Below, one piece after another: positions 53,626 through 61,791 of a stretch of DNA of 64,000 nucleotides; the stretch's first letter is position 1, and each line of letters begins with the position of its first letter. The DNA comes from an uncultured Acidobacteriaceae bacterium (GTDB lineage: Bacteria; Acidobacteriota; Terriglobia; Terriglobales; Acidobacteriaceae), in the NCBI GenBank assembly GCA_903849645.1, contig CAINJJ010000031.1, forward strand, positions 62,001-126,000. Reading direction: 5' to 3'. A model generated the notes under the pieces. It was not told where the DNA came from, searched no databases, and was given only the letters and a program-made list of their open reading frames with translations. The position numbers were made by a program, and so were the translations under genes.

Positions 53626-54467
53626 AACCGGACGATCGCAAACCAGAGGAAACAGTATTGCTGAACGGCATTCCGTATGCAGGAGATATCGCCGCTTCAC
53701 GCAAACAAAAGAGCCGGCCCTGGAAATGGCTTACGGCAGTGTCAGTCCTTGGTATTGCAATGCTGCTACCAGTAAGCGCCCATGCCGGCATCTTCGATGT
53801 CTTTAGTGAGATATTCGGCACGATCCAGAGCGACATCGGCAGTTCGCTCAAATCGATCAACCAGCTTACGCAGCAGGTGCAGCAACTCTACCAGACGACG
53901 ATGTGGCCGCTGGCCGCGCTCAATCAAGCTCGTGGCTTCGTTGCGAATTCGATTTCGAGCTTTCGCAACCAGATGAACCAGATCTTCAGCATTCCCACAA
54001 CGAGCGCAGTCACTGCGGGCCCGCAGCAGTTCGAATCGATCTTGCATAGCCGCCTCTCGGCGCAGATTCCGGCGCTTGGAACCAGTTTCACGGCCAACTA
54101 CGGCGCAATTCCACAGCAGAACAGCGCCGCGCCCCAGGACCGCCTAATGATGGACATGGACGACGCACTGGGCCAGGAGAACCTGAAAACCACGCTCATC
54201 GCCGACCAGGGAGCGGACACAATCCTCCAGACCGCAAACCAGATGGAGAACCAGGTGGCAACCACCACGCCGGGCTCCAATCCATATCTGACGGCGCAGG
54301 CACAAGTATCAAATCTCCGTTGCCAAGCCTATCTGCAGAAGATGCTGGCCGCGCAGTTGCGGCAGGAGGCCGGCCGCATCGCGCATGACAATGCGCTATT
54401 GAAGCGCAGAACAACCATCACGGGCGGGATCAACAGCCTGATCACGGGGGCGCTCACGGCGCACTAA
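53622..54467 (+). CDS. VirB5/TrbJ-like protein, copy 1
   Basis: The 281-residue protein has an internal leader (WLTAVSVLGIAMLLPVSAHA, about residues 33-52) followed by an all-helical region with coiled-coil character (SLKSINQLTQQVQQLYQTT, MWPLAALNQARGFV). It fits the TrbJ/VirB5 minor pilin family. The start overlaps the virB4 stop by 4 bp. It is paralogous to the next gene. Confidence 0.7.
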   Translation: MKPDDRKPEETVLLNGIPYAGDIAASRKQKSRPWKWLTAVSVLGIAMLLPVSAHAGIFDVFSEIFGTIQSDIGSSLKSINQLTQQVQQLYQTTMWPLAALNQARGFVANSISSFRNQMNQIFSIPTTSAVTAGPQQFESILHSRLSAQIPALGTSFTANYGAIPQQNSAAPQDRLMMDMDDALGQENLKTTLIADQGADTILQTANQMENQVATTTPGSNPYLTAQAQVSNLRCQAYLQKMLAAQLRQEAGRIAHDNALLKRRTTITGGINSLITGALTAH

Positions 54468-54479
54468 AGGGAGAGTGTC

Positions 54480-55382
54480 ATGTCCGACTCAAAGAAGTCC
54501 ACAAACAAAGTGCGCAAGCCATTTCTGTGGCGGCGCAAGCAAGAACCAACCTCAGAGATTCCGGCATTCGGCGAGGGCTACGAACCAGCGCAATCCGAGC
54601 GTTCCTGGCGCAGGCCGGCGCTGCTCAAGGCAGCGGCCGTCGTTCTGGCAGTTCTTATGATTCTGCCGATGCGAGCGCATGGGCAGTTCGGCATTGATCT
54701 GGCAGCGATTCTTGCCGCACTTCAGAAGATGCAGTCGCTGATGTCCACCTACATCTCCGCGCCGCTCAACACCATCAACCAGTATGAGCAGAGCGTGGCC
54801 AAGTACGAGCAGCAGGTTATGTATCCGCTTGCGGCGATCAATCAGGCCAAGAACTCGGTGACGCAGTTTGAGAACCAGTTCAGCCAGGTCTCAAACCTCT
54901 TTCATGTGAATGTCTCAAGCGCTACCCTTCCGCAGTCGAGCAACCTTGAGTCCCTATTGCTTTCGCGCAACGCCGGCAACGTGGGCAGTGTTTCGACCCA
55001 GTTCCAGTCCGTCTACGGAGTGGTGATGCAGCAGAACGCCGCATCGGCCGCCGTGCGGACAATGACCGACATGACCGATGCGCAATCCCAGGACGCGATG
55101 AAACGGGCAATCGAAATCGACGCCCTGGCGGATGCGGAACTCAAGGAAGCGGACCAGATGGGCCAGCAGATCACGGCCGCTGCGCCGGGCAGCGCACCGA
55201 TTCTCGAAGCTGAAGCCGATGTTTGGGTCGTTCGGGCCAACGCCTACACGCAGGCCGCGCTGGCAGAGTTGATGCGCACGCGCGGAATCGATCTAGCCAA
55301 TCAGAGCGCGGCAGCGAAACTTGCAACCACGAACAACACGAACAACAACAGCCTTATCAACGGGGCGTTGACGAACAGGTAA
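54480..55382 (+). CDS. VirB5/TrbJ-like protein, copy 2
   Basis: This 300-residue paralogue of the preceding protein has a leader (AAAVVLAVLMILPMRAHGQ) after a long charged N-terminus. Shared segments include YEQQVMYPLAAINQAKNSV (compare MWPLAALNQARGFV in copy 1), a QQN-SA-A region, and a C-terminus ending in LINGALT (LITGALT in copy 1). A tip-protein pair or a duplicated periplasmic subunit is likely. Confidence 0.7.
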   Translation: MSDSKKSTNKVRKPFLWRRKQEPTSEIPAFGEGYEPAQSERSWRRPALLKAAAVVLAVLMILPMRAHGQFGIDLAAILAALQKMQSLMSTYISAPLNTINQYEQSVAKYEQQVMYPLAAINQAKNSVTQFENQFSQVSNLFHVNVSSATLPQSSNLESLLLSRNAGNVGSVSTQFQSVYGVVMQQNAASAAVRTMTDMTDAQSQDAMKRAIEIDALADAELKEADQMGQQITAAAPGSAPILEAEADVWVVRANAYTQAALAELMRTRGIDLANQSAAAKLATTNNTNNNSLINGALTNR

Positions 55383-55388
55383 TGCGCA

Positions 55389-56768
55389 ATGACGATTCCG
55401 ATTCCCAATCCGCATATCGCCGTCTCGATGCTTGCGTTCTTTCAAGGGACGCAACTGAATCTCTTCGAGCGCTTTCTGACGCAGGCCGTTGCCGGGATCG
55501 ACTCAACAAGCATCACGAGCGGAATGCAGAATGTCGCCTATGTCGTCCTGCTCGTGGGTTTTCTCTGGCAGGTCTATCAATCGGCCCTGCACGGCGGAGA
55601 TGTGCGCGGATTGGGAACCAATCTGATCAAGTACATCGTCACCGCGCTCGTTGTGATGAACTATGGAACCGTTTTTACAACGATCAACCAGGGATTCGTC
55701 AACGCTGGAAATTGGATTAGCAATGCATCCGGATCGTTTAACCTCTTTGAAAATTGGAAGAGCGACATTAGTACCCAATTCAGCAATATCGGGTTTCAGA
55801 ATCTTTGGGGGCTGATTACAGGCTCCGTCGCCGGCATCATTGACGGGATCCTCATTCTTGTCGCGTACATTCTTTATCCCGTTGTAATCGCCATTTTCGG
55901 ATTCTTCTACATCTTCTACGGGAGCGTCCTCTACATCTTCGGCCCGATCGTGATCGCTCTCATGCCTCTCGGTGGAGCGAACCGCATCGCCAAGTCTTAC
56001 ATCGAAAACGTTCTTATCTGGAATGCATGGCCGATCCTCTACGGAGGATTCGGCGCTTTGCTGAGCGCAGTGCAGATGGGTCAGGTCGGTCAGATGCTCA
56101 ACCAAAATAACTTTCTGGGTGGATTGGGAAATCTCGAAGGAGCATTTCTCATCGGTATCGCCAGCATCATCTACTCGTTGGCGATCGCGGTGATTCCGTT
56201 TATTGCAAAGCGAATTGTCAGTGGCGATGTGGGGGCTACCGCGGTCGCATTGGTTGGAGCAGCGGCCACTGTGGTAACAGCTGGAATTGCCGCTGGCGAA
56301 GGTGCGGCCGCAGGATTTGCCGCGGCAGGAGCAGGCGGCGCGCAGGGCGCTGGCGCTGGCAGTTCGGCGAGCACGGCCGCAAGTTCGGGCCGGCTAACAG
56401 CCGCTTCGACTGGCTCGAACCAGCCGGCGCCGCCACAGTTGCTACCGGCGTCTACATCGAGTTCCGTTGCAGAAGCACCGACGATAGAAGGCCATGCGGA
56501 CCAGATTCGCAGTTCATTTAGCGACGTGATGGGATCGGGTTCAAGCGACACGCAGCCTGAGAGCGAGGCCGCGGAAACCGCGGTTCCGACGCAGGTAACA
56601 GGCGCAACTTCTGGAGGAAGCAGCAGTTCTCCGAGAACATCCGCGCCGGCCAGGCGTGGGCCGACCGTCCACCGTTACAACATCGGAACATGGGGCGCAT
56701 ACCACGCCGCCCGCGTGGCGGCTCAGGGTTTGGCAAGCGTGTCCCGGCGAGTAAAGGACAAGGAGTAG
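55389..56768 (+). CDS. virB6: VirB6/TrbL-like polytopic membrane protein
   Basis: The 459-residue protein has five or more transmembrane helices (about residues 45-65, 80-98, 155-180, 190-215, 255-285), with the VirB6-type segment IFGPIVIALMPL and WNAWPILYGGF. The C-terminal 150 residues are Ala/Gly- then Ser/Thr-rich and probably disordered. VirB6 forms the inner-membrane DNA path. It starts 6 bp after the second VirB5-like gene. Confidence 0.8.
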   Translation: MTIPIPNPHIAVSMLAFFQGTQLNLFERFLTQAVAGIDSTSITSGMQNVAYVVLLVGFLWQVYQSALHGGDVRGLGTNLIKYIVTALVVMNYGTVFTTINQGFVNAGNWISNASGSFNLFENWKSDISTQFSNIGFQNLWGLITGSVAGIIDGILILVAYILYPVVIAIFGFFYIFYGSVLYIFGPIVIALMPLGGANRIAKSYIENVLIWNAWPILYGGFGALLSAVQMGQVGQMLNQNNFLGGLGNLEGAFLIGIASIIYSLAIAVIPFIAKRIVSGDVGATAVALVGAAATVVTAGIAAGEGAAAGFAAAGAGGAQGAGAGSSASTAASSGRLTAASTGSNQPAPPQLLPASTSSSVAEAPTIEGHADQIRSSFSDVMGSGSSDTQPESEAAETAVPTQVTGATSGGSSSSPRTSAPARRGPTVHRYNIGTWGAYHAARVAAQGLASVSRRVKDKE

Positions 56769-56777
56769 GAGGCATTC

Positions 56778-57521
56778 ATGAAGACAAAGGCAGACCGAGC
56801 GGACGAGGCCTCCCAGGTGAGGCCGAAGTATTACGAGGTGGACGGCGCTTTGCGTGCAAATGCAAATCGCGCCTGGCTGTTGGCATTTCTGACGATCCCC
56901 ATCGCACTGGCCGCAATCGGCTTCGCCGTCTTAGTGCGCATGCAGCCGCCGACTGTGATTCGCATCGGCCCGAATGGCGACGCCTCGGTTGTGGGCAAGC
57001 CAGCCAAAGGCAGTGTGACGGATCTTGCCACAGCTGGCACGGACCAGTTTCTGGATGAAGCCTTCGTCAAGCGCTTTCTGACCAGCTACCAAAACTACTC
57101 GCCGTCCGACGTGGACGATCATTGGGCGGCAAGCCTCAACATGATGACCCGCAATCTGCGCGGGTACACGTTGAAAGCCATGGCCGACGACAACACCCGC
57201 GGCAAGATCGACGATGGGCAGATTCAATCGGTCTTTCATCTGCGCGAGCTGGACGCCGTATCGGGAGAGCCACTCACGTACCTGATCTACGGGGTCAAGG
57301 ACGTTCATCATCTCTCGAACGGAACCGAGGTTACCGACCACTTTGTGAACGAATACCGCATCCGGGTAATCGCGGACAAAAGATCGGACGCGAATCCCGA
57401 TGGATTGTGGATCGCCGAGTACAGCGAGCGGCCCATCGACGGCGAGCGCCGCAATCAGATTCTGAACGCGCCGGACACCATAACCAGCAGCGAGACCGCG
57501 GCAAATCAAGGAGGCCAGTGA
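56778..57521 (+). CDS. VirB8/TrbF-like assembly factor
   Basis: The 247-residue bitopic protein has a short cytoplasmic N-terminus, one transmembrane helix (AWLLAFLTIPIALAAIGFAVLV, about residues 34-55) and a periplasmic NTF2-like domain (FVKRFLTSYQNYSPSDVDDHWAAS and DHFVNEYRIRVI). This is VirB8/TrbF architecture. The stop overlaps the next start (TGATG). Confidence 0.8.
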   Translation: MKTKADRADEASQVRPKYYEVDGALRANANRAWLLAFLTIPIALAAIGFAVLVRMQPPTVIRIGPNGDASVVGKPAKGSVTDLATAGTDQFLDEAFVKRFLTSYQNYSPSDVDDHWAASLNMMTRNLRGYTLKAMADDNTRGKIDDGQIQSVFHLRELDAVSGEPLTYLIYGVKDVHHLSNGTEVTDHFVNEYRIRVIADKRSDANPDGLWIAEYSERPIDGERRNQILNAPDTITSSETAANQGGQ

Positions 57522-57820
57522 TGGCGACAGCAGCAGTGAGCGTACCTCGAAACGAGCATCCGCCGGCGCCGGCCGCCGAGCCGAACCGGAGACGCAAGCG
57601 CGGCCATGAGGAGGATCAACAGGCCCGATACTTCCTGGCCAAGGAGGGATCATCGCCCGAAAAGCCGGAGCTTGGCGCCGAGGCTGCAAACGAAGGCGAG
57701 GCTCTGATCAAAGCATTTCAAACGAAGAGTGGTTTGCTCTATGCCGTGGTGGCCTACAAAGCGGAGGCGGAGATCCAGGGCGGCTCTCCGACATTGGTGA
57801 AGCGGCCCGTGCGCAAATAG
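57521..57820 (+). CDS. Small hypothetical protein after the VirB8-like gene
   Basis: The 99-residue protein is hydrophilic, with a Pro/Ala/Arg-rich N-terminus (PAPAAEPNRRRKRGHEEDQQ) and a more ordered C-terminal half (ALIKAFQTKSGLLYAVVAYKAEAEI). It is translationally coupled to the VirB8-like gene. No family recognised. It is the last gene before a 237 bp gap. Confidence 0.5.
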   Translation: MATAAVSVPRNEHPPAPAAEPNRRRKRGHEEDQQARYFLAKEGSSPEKPELGAEAANEGEALIKAFQTKSGLLYAVVAYKAEAEIQGGSPTLVKRPVRK

Positions 57821-57841
57821 CAGGGCCATAGGTCAACGGAT

Positions 57842-57889
57842 TCAAAGAGGATACAACCCTGAAATATGGCTATTGTCATCCTCCTTTGA
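57842..57889. promoter_or_regulatory. Long-loop hairpin after the virB operon
   Basis: TCAAAGAGGAT pairs with ATCCTCCTTTGA with one bulged C and a 25 nt loop, about 20 bp past the preceding stop. There is no T-run, so a terminator is only possible. It lies next to the array-like site. Confidence 0.4.
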
Positions 57890-57890
57890 C

Positions 57891-57917
57891 TCCTTATCGC
57901 ATGCGCGATGAGGAATT
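57891..57917. promoter_or_regulatory. Isolated copy of the array half-site upstream of the polymerase-like gene
   Basis: GCGCGATGAGGAATT (57903-57917) is the exact reverse complement of AATTCCTCATCGCGC at 48072-48086 in the 71-bp array. Here it forms an imperfect palindrome with TCCTTATCGC (57891-57900). It lies 141 bp before the start of the polymerase-like gene and could be bound by the same protein as the array. Confidence 0.5.
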
Positions 57918-58057
57918 CCGCTGACCCGGTTTGAAATCTCGAACCTGGTTGGATCATCACCCACCCCTAACGCGGGCGGCCAGGCGAAGAGATTCATGAC
58001 CGGGATCTGCAGATCTCTAGTCACTTCGTCTCGAAGCGCCAGACAAGTGAGGAGAAA

Positions 58058-60640
58058 ATGACAGCGACGAGGACACAGAAAACGGCCATCGATCAACGGC
58101 TCATTCTTGAGCTGAGCATCGATGCGCAAGGAGAAGTGACCCGCAAGCCTAGCCAACTGGGCCGCAAGGATACGCTCGAAGGCAAATTGCTTGCCGAGAT
58201 CTATCCCGGCATCCAGGTAGCGCGCGTCAGCGTGCCGCATGAGTTGACGCCGTATGAGCAGTCAGTGGTCGAAAACCGCATGGCCAAGCTCATTTACGGC
58301 GGGGTCGAATATCGTTTGGTGGGCGCGAGCAACTCGGCAAAGGACGGCAAGTTCTACTTTGTCGATCTCGCGCACTCCAAACAGATTGCTGAGCGCTTTC
58401 AGCATTGGCCCGAGGCGGCAATGGTGTACTTCGCCATTCTCGTCTCCGACTGCAAGCTGATGGTGGATGAACCAAACTTCCGCGTCGCCGTGGTCCAGGA
58501 GCACGCTCTTGGCACCAACGACTGCCGTGGATGGGTTCGGGAGTCCGTCTACCGCAAGCTCAAGATCGGCACCAACAGGTTCTGCCAGTTCCGGCTGGCG
58601 TTCGATGCGCATGAACCGAAGCAGGCAAAGGGTGCACTCAAGGCGATGAGCGACCGCGTGGCCGACAGGCTTGGGGTCGATCTCATTCTGCCCGACAGCG
58701 CCACGAAACCGGCATTGAAAGGAGGCCTTCGCTTCCTTCCACAGCTGGGCACATCGGGCCGGTTGTATACAGGTCCAGCGGTTCTCGGGATCAAGGAAAT
58801 CTCCCGGGTGTTGGAGTTTGGATCGAGCTATACGCTGGTTGAGCACGCTTCGGAAGACAGCCTTCAACTTGAGATCATGCCTCGGGCCATCGAGCAGATT
58901 CGCAAGGTGAGAAAGGCTTGGGACGAGGGCGATTACGATGCTTTGCTCGAACTGCTGGGCAAATCGTCCGACGTTGCAGCATTTGAGGATGAGGATTCGA
59001 GCTTTGATCCTGAATCGTTGGAGCGTGGCGTAAGTCACGTCTCTGAAGAGTGGGAACCGGCTGAAGCAGTGCTTCTGGCCGATCGCAGTGGAACCAGCAT
59101 CAAGTTCCCCTACGTGTCGAACCAGATCAACCGCAAGCTGGCCCGCTGGGCATTTCGTATCTGCACGGGTGGAGGTTTCCGGCTGCCGGCATTTGCACTG
59201 GCAGATGACGGCGTCCTGATCGAGCACCGGGGAAAGATTCTCTCGGCCTCGGACTGGATACCGTTGGACACATCCATCACGTCGCTAACGGCGGACCAGG
59301 GACTTTGCATCCGGTATCCCATTCGGATGCAGGAGGATTTGCTTCCCATCCGCCATCTCACCAAGGACGAGCTTGGTCCGTCGCTCAAGCGTGCACTGGG
59401 CGCAGATCTTGAAGAGTCCGAGATCGCCTACATTCTCGAACGCCAGCTTCGCATGGGGGGAACTTACATCCTTCACTCGGAGACGGCGAAACGGAACGGC
59501 GGCGACTTCGACTTCGACACTGTCTGCATCATGCCATCCGATCAATTTCCGCGATTTGTTGCGGGACGGATTGCGTACGGGGAACAGTTCCGCCAACAGA
59601 AGACCAAGCTCACAAAGGCGAAGTCTCCCTGGTGGAACGTCTGCCTGGTCGCCATGAAGGCGCGTGGAAACAGAATTGGTTCCATCACCGATCTGAAGAC
59701 CTCGTGCCTGGCTGCTGGACGGCCGGACCTTGCATACAAGCTCGTCGAACAACTGCAGAACGCTCTCGACTCGCTCAAACACCGGGTTGAGATCGATGAA
59801 TCGGTGATCAGCGAAATCCGCAAGGAGGTAGCTCAGGCGCCCTGGCTCAAGTTCAAGCGCGAGCGCAGAGTGTCGGATCTGCCGGCTCATCTGGATGTAG
59901 CGGACACCGACAAAGTCGGCAGGCTCTACAACGTGTTGCGCAAGGAGCTTGGCTTTCTGCCCAATGAATCCGGCACTGGCTTCGAAGATCGGATGTCGAT
60001 TGAGGACTTCCGCGGACTCTTCTCTGGCGAAACCGTAACCAAGGGAATGTTCGAGGAATGCCAATTGGTCAACTCGATCTACGCCGATGCCGCCAGCCGG
60101 GTCGTCGAACGCGAGGAGGAGATCAAACTTCAACTCGCGAACGCACAGGCGCTGTGGGATGCCATGCGCAAGTGCGAGGACAAGGAACAACGCAGGTCGG
60201 CAGTGCTTGCGCGCAACAGAGCGCAATCTGCTCTCTGGGAGCATGAACAGGAGGCGCGGGATCAGTTCAGTTCGCTTCACCTGTTTGTGCACTACTGGGC
60301 GCAGGGCAAGCAGGAGAATCGCAGGGCTTGGGCACAGGCGATGAACACCATCGTCTCGAATGGCACAGGCTCCGGGGCGGTTCTCTTCCAGTCCTTCCCG
60401 CAGGAGATCGTCGATGCCTTTGCGGAGGCAACCGGCGGCCAGCGGGTAAGGGTTCGATTGCCAAAGACCATCAACGGGTACGTCTGGTTTGACGATCAGC
60501 AACGTGCGTTTCTCGTCGAGCGGATCGCCAATCCCGATGGACCGGAAGGCGTGAAGCGGGTATTCCTCTTCCAGTACAAGGGGAAGCGGAACCTGACATT
60601 TGAGGACACGAGTATTCCAGCCGCGCTGGGATGCTCTTAA
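58058..60640 (+). CDS. Predicted single-chain two-barrel RNA polymerase homologue (eukaryotic RdRP/QDE-1/YonO type)
   Basis: The 860-residue protein carries, in order, the landmarks of eukaryotic-type RNA-dependent RNA polymerases: YRLVGASNSAKDGKFYF at 85-101 (compare the S-x-S then WFF element), NDCRGWV at 154-160 (D-G-x-G-x-I), QFR at 177-179 with KG at 191-192 (first barrel), R419-x-P421 with D427 (R-x-P-x5-D), GGDFDFD with D483, D485 and D487 (metal triad, normally D-x-D-G-D), G541, and D571-x2-K574 (D-x2-K-x-G). Gly of the triad motif is Phe. It would polymerise RNA from RNA or DNA if active. It sits between the virB8-like and virB9-like genes with its own 237 bp upstream gap. SD GTGAGGAG precedes ATG 58058. 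Homology is inferred from remembered family patterns, not a search. Confidence 0.6.
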   Translation: MTATRTQKTAIDQRLILELSIDAQGEVTRKPSQLGRKDTLEGKLLAEIYPGIQVARVSVPHELTPYEQSVVENRMAKLIYGGVEYRLVGASNSAKDGKFYFVDLAHSKQIAERFQHWPEAAMVYFAILVSDCKLMVDEPNFRVAVVQEHALGTNDCRGWVRESVYRKLKIGTNRFCQFRLAFDAHEPKQAKGALKAMSDRVADRLGVDLILPDSATKPALKGGLRFLPQLGTSGRLYTGPAVLGIKEISRVLEFGSSYTLVEHASEDSLQLEIMPRAIEQIRKVRKAWDEGDYDALLELLGKSSDVAAFEDEDSSFDPESLERGVSHVSEEWEPAEAVLLADRSGTSIKFPYVSNQINRKLARWAFRICTGGGFRLPAFALADDGVLIEHRGKILSASDWIPLDTSITSLTADQGLCIRYPIRMQEDLLPIRHLTKDELGPSLKRALGADLEESEIAYILERQLRMGGTYILHSETAKRNGGDFDFDTVCIMPSDQFPRFVAGRIAYGEQFRQQKTKLTKAKSPWWNVCLVAMKARGNRIGSITDLKTSCLAAGRPDLAYKLVEQLQNALDSLKHRVEIDESVISEIRKEVAQAPWLKFKRERRVSDLPAHLDVADTDKVGRLYNVLRKELGFLPNESGTGFEDRMSIEDFRGLFSGETVTKGMFEECQLVNSIYADAASRVVEREEEIKLQLANAQALWDAMRKCEDKEQRRSAVLARNRAQSALWEHEQEARDQFSSLHLFVHYWAQGKQENRRAWAQAMNTIVSNGTGSGAVLFQSFPQEIVDAFAEATGGQRVRVRLPKTINGYVWFDDQQRAFLVERIANPDGPEGVKRVFLFQYKGKRNLTFEDTSIPAALGCS

Positions 60641-60643
60641 CCC

Positions 60644-60681
60644 AAAGGAGAAGTCACTGCGTGAGCCGTGGCTTCTCCTTT
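60644..60681 (+). terminator. Hairpin between the polymerase-like gene and virB9
   Basis: AAAGGAGAAG pairs perfectly with CTTCTCCTTT, with an inner CAC/GTG extension, 3 bp after the polymerase-like stop; CTGTTTA follows. It is a terminator or attenuator, so the genes from virB9 on may be expressed separately or at reduced level. Confidence 0.6.
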
Positions 60682-60706
60682 CTGTTTATGCGCCAAGGAG
60701 GCCGCT

Positions 60707-61552
60707 ATGAAGTCGCTCTTGACCATGATTCTCGCTATTTCAGCCGCCGTGGCGGGGGCGCAGACAACCGGCCAGGGCCAGATCCGGCACGTCGAAACCT
60801 CGATGAACCATCTCACCGTTCTCGAATTCGGTGAGCCGGTTACGACGCTCGCCGTTGGCGATGCGGACACCTTTCAGATCGAACGACACGAAGACAAGGT
60901 CTTCATCAAGCCGCTTCAGCAGGGCGTCTCGACCAATCTCTTCGTGTGGACGGCGTCACGGGAGCTGAGCTACGAACTCGATCCATCCGGTTCGCTTTCC
61001 TCCATGGACGTGCTGATCCGCACCGATCCCGCTCCTAATCCGCGCACCGACGCGCACTCCGATGCCCAACCAACCGAGCAGGAGATTCGCAAAATAGCGA
61101 CACTGGTTCTCACTCAGACGCTTGCGGGAGCGGAAGACATTGGGCGGGAATCGAGCAAGGCTGAGAGCAATCGCGTGCAAGTTGCGCTTGAGCAGGTGTA
61201 CCGCACCGGAGACCAAATCTATATCCGGTACTCGCTAACAAATCGAACCGAGGCGCCGTATCGCGTAACGACACCGGTTGCTTATGCGCAGACGCCTGGT
61301 AAGAATGCTGTATCGCTCGTGAGCCTTCGCAACCACCAGCTCGGGCGCAAGACTTACGCATCCTTCAAAACGCATCGCGGAGTTGCTCTCGATGTTGCGC
61401 AGCCGGAGTCCACTCCGCGCGATCTTGCGCCGGGCGAAAAAGCGACTGGCGTGATCGGCATCAAATGCACAGATGGGAATCAACCGCGCCTCTATCAATT
61501 GAACTTCGGGATCGACCAGAGCCGGCCGGTGACGGCCGAGGCGGTGCTTTAG
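60707..61552 (+). CDS. virB9: VirB9/TrbG-like outer-core protein, copy 2
   Basis: The 281-residue protein has a signal peptide (LLTMILAISAAVAGAQ) and a VirB9 N-terminal domain (LTVLEFGEPVTTLAVGD, DKVFIKPLQQGVSTNLFVWT). The C-terminal domain has QIYIRYSLTNRTEAPYRV. It has the more typical VirB9 N-terminal pattern of the two copies. ATG 60707 follows CAAGGAGG. It is followed directly by a small membrane protein and virD4. Confidence 0.78.
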   Translation: MKSLLTMILAISAAVAGAQTTGQGQIRHVETSMNHLTVLEFGEPVTTLAVGDADTFQIERHEDKVFIKPLQQGVSTNLFVWTASRELSYELDPSGSLSSMDVLIRTDPAPNPRTDAHSDAQPTEQEIRKIATLVLTQTLAGAEDIGRESSKAESNRVQVALEQVYRTGDQIYIRYSLTNRTEAPYRVTTPVAYAQTPGKNAVSLVSLRNHQLGRKTYASFKTHRGVALDVAQPESTPRDLAPGEKATGVIGIKCTDGNQPRLYQLNFGIDQSRPVTAEAVL

Positions 61553-61554
61553 TC

Positions 61555-61791
61555 ATGGACACCGCGAGTTATGTCACGCCGGAAGAGGTGCGACTGGCGC
61601 TCCGCAAACTTCACTTAGAAGACACGGAGACAAATCCAGAGTTGGCATTGCGCTCCGCGCTGGCCGACGATCTGAAGCCCGTCGATGCACGGGGACGCTG
61701 GAAACCAAGCTCGCTGGTGATTCTGGCAGGCGTCTTTGTCCTCGCATTGCTGGGCGTATTCCTTTACTTCTCACTGGGGCGGAGCCTATGA
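61555..61791 (+). CDS. Small single-helix membrane protein before virD4
   Basis: The 78-residue protein has a hydrophilic N-terminus (YVTPEEVRLALRKLHLEDTE) and one C-terminal transmembrane helix (SLVILAGVFVLALLGVFLYF). It starts 3 bp after virB9, and its stop overlaps the virD4 start. No family recognised; perhaps a coupling-protein partner. Confidence 0.55.
   Translation: MDTASYVTPEEVRLALRKLHLEDTETNPELALRSALADDLKPVDARGRWKPSSLVILAGVFVLALLGVFLYFSLGRSL

Noticed and set aside
58262..59227. 321-residue minus-strand ORF opposite the polymerase-like gene
   Set aside because: No ribosome-binding site or family resemblance; the plus-strand frame is continuous for 860 codons and has ordered motifs.
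58058..60640. Assignment of the 860-residue protein as a bacterial RNA polymerase beta' fragment
   Set aside because: The motif order and spacing around the DxDxD triad follow the single-chain RdRP/YonO pattern, and typical beta' segments such as the zinc-binding N-terminus and trigger-loop sequence were not seen.
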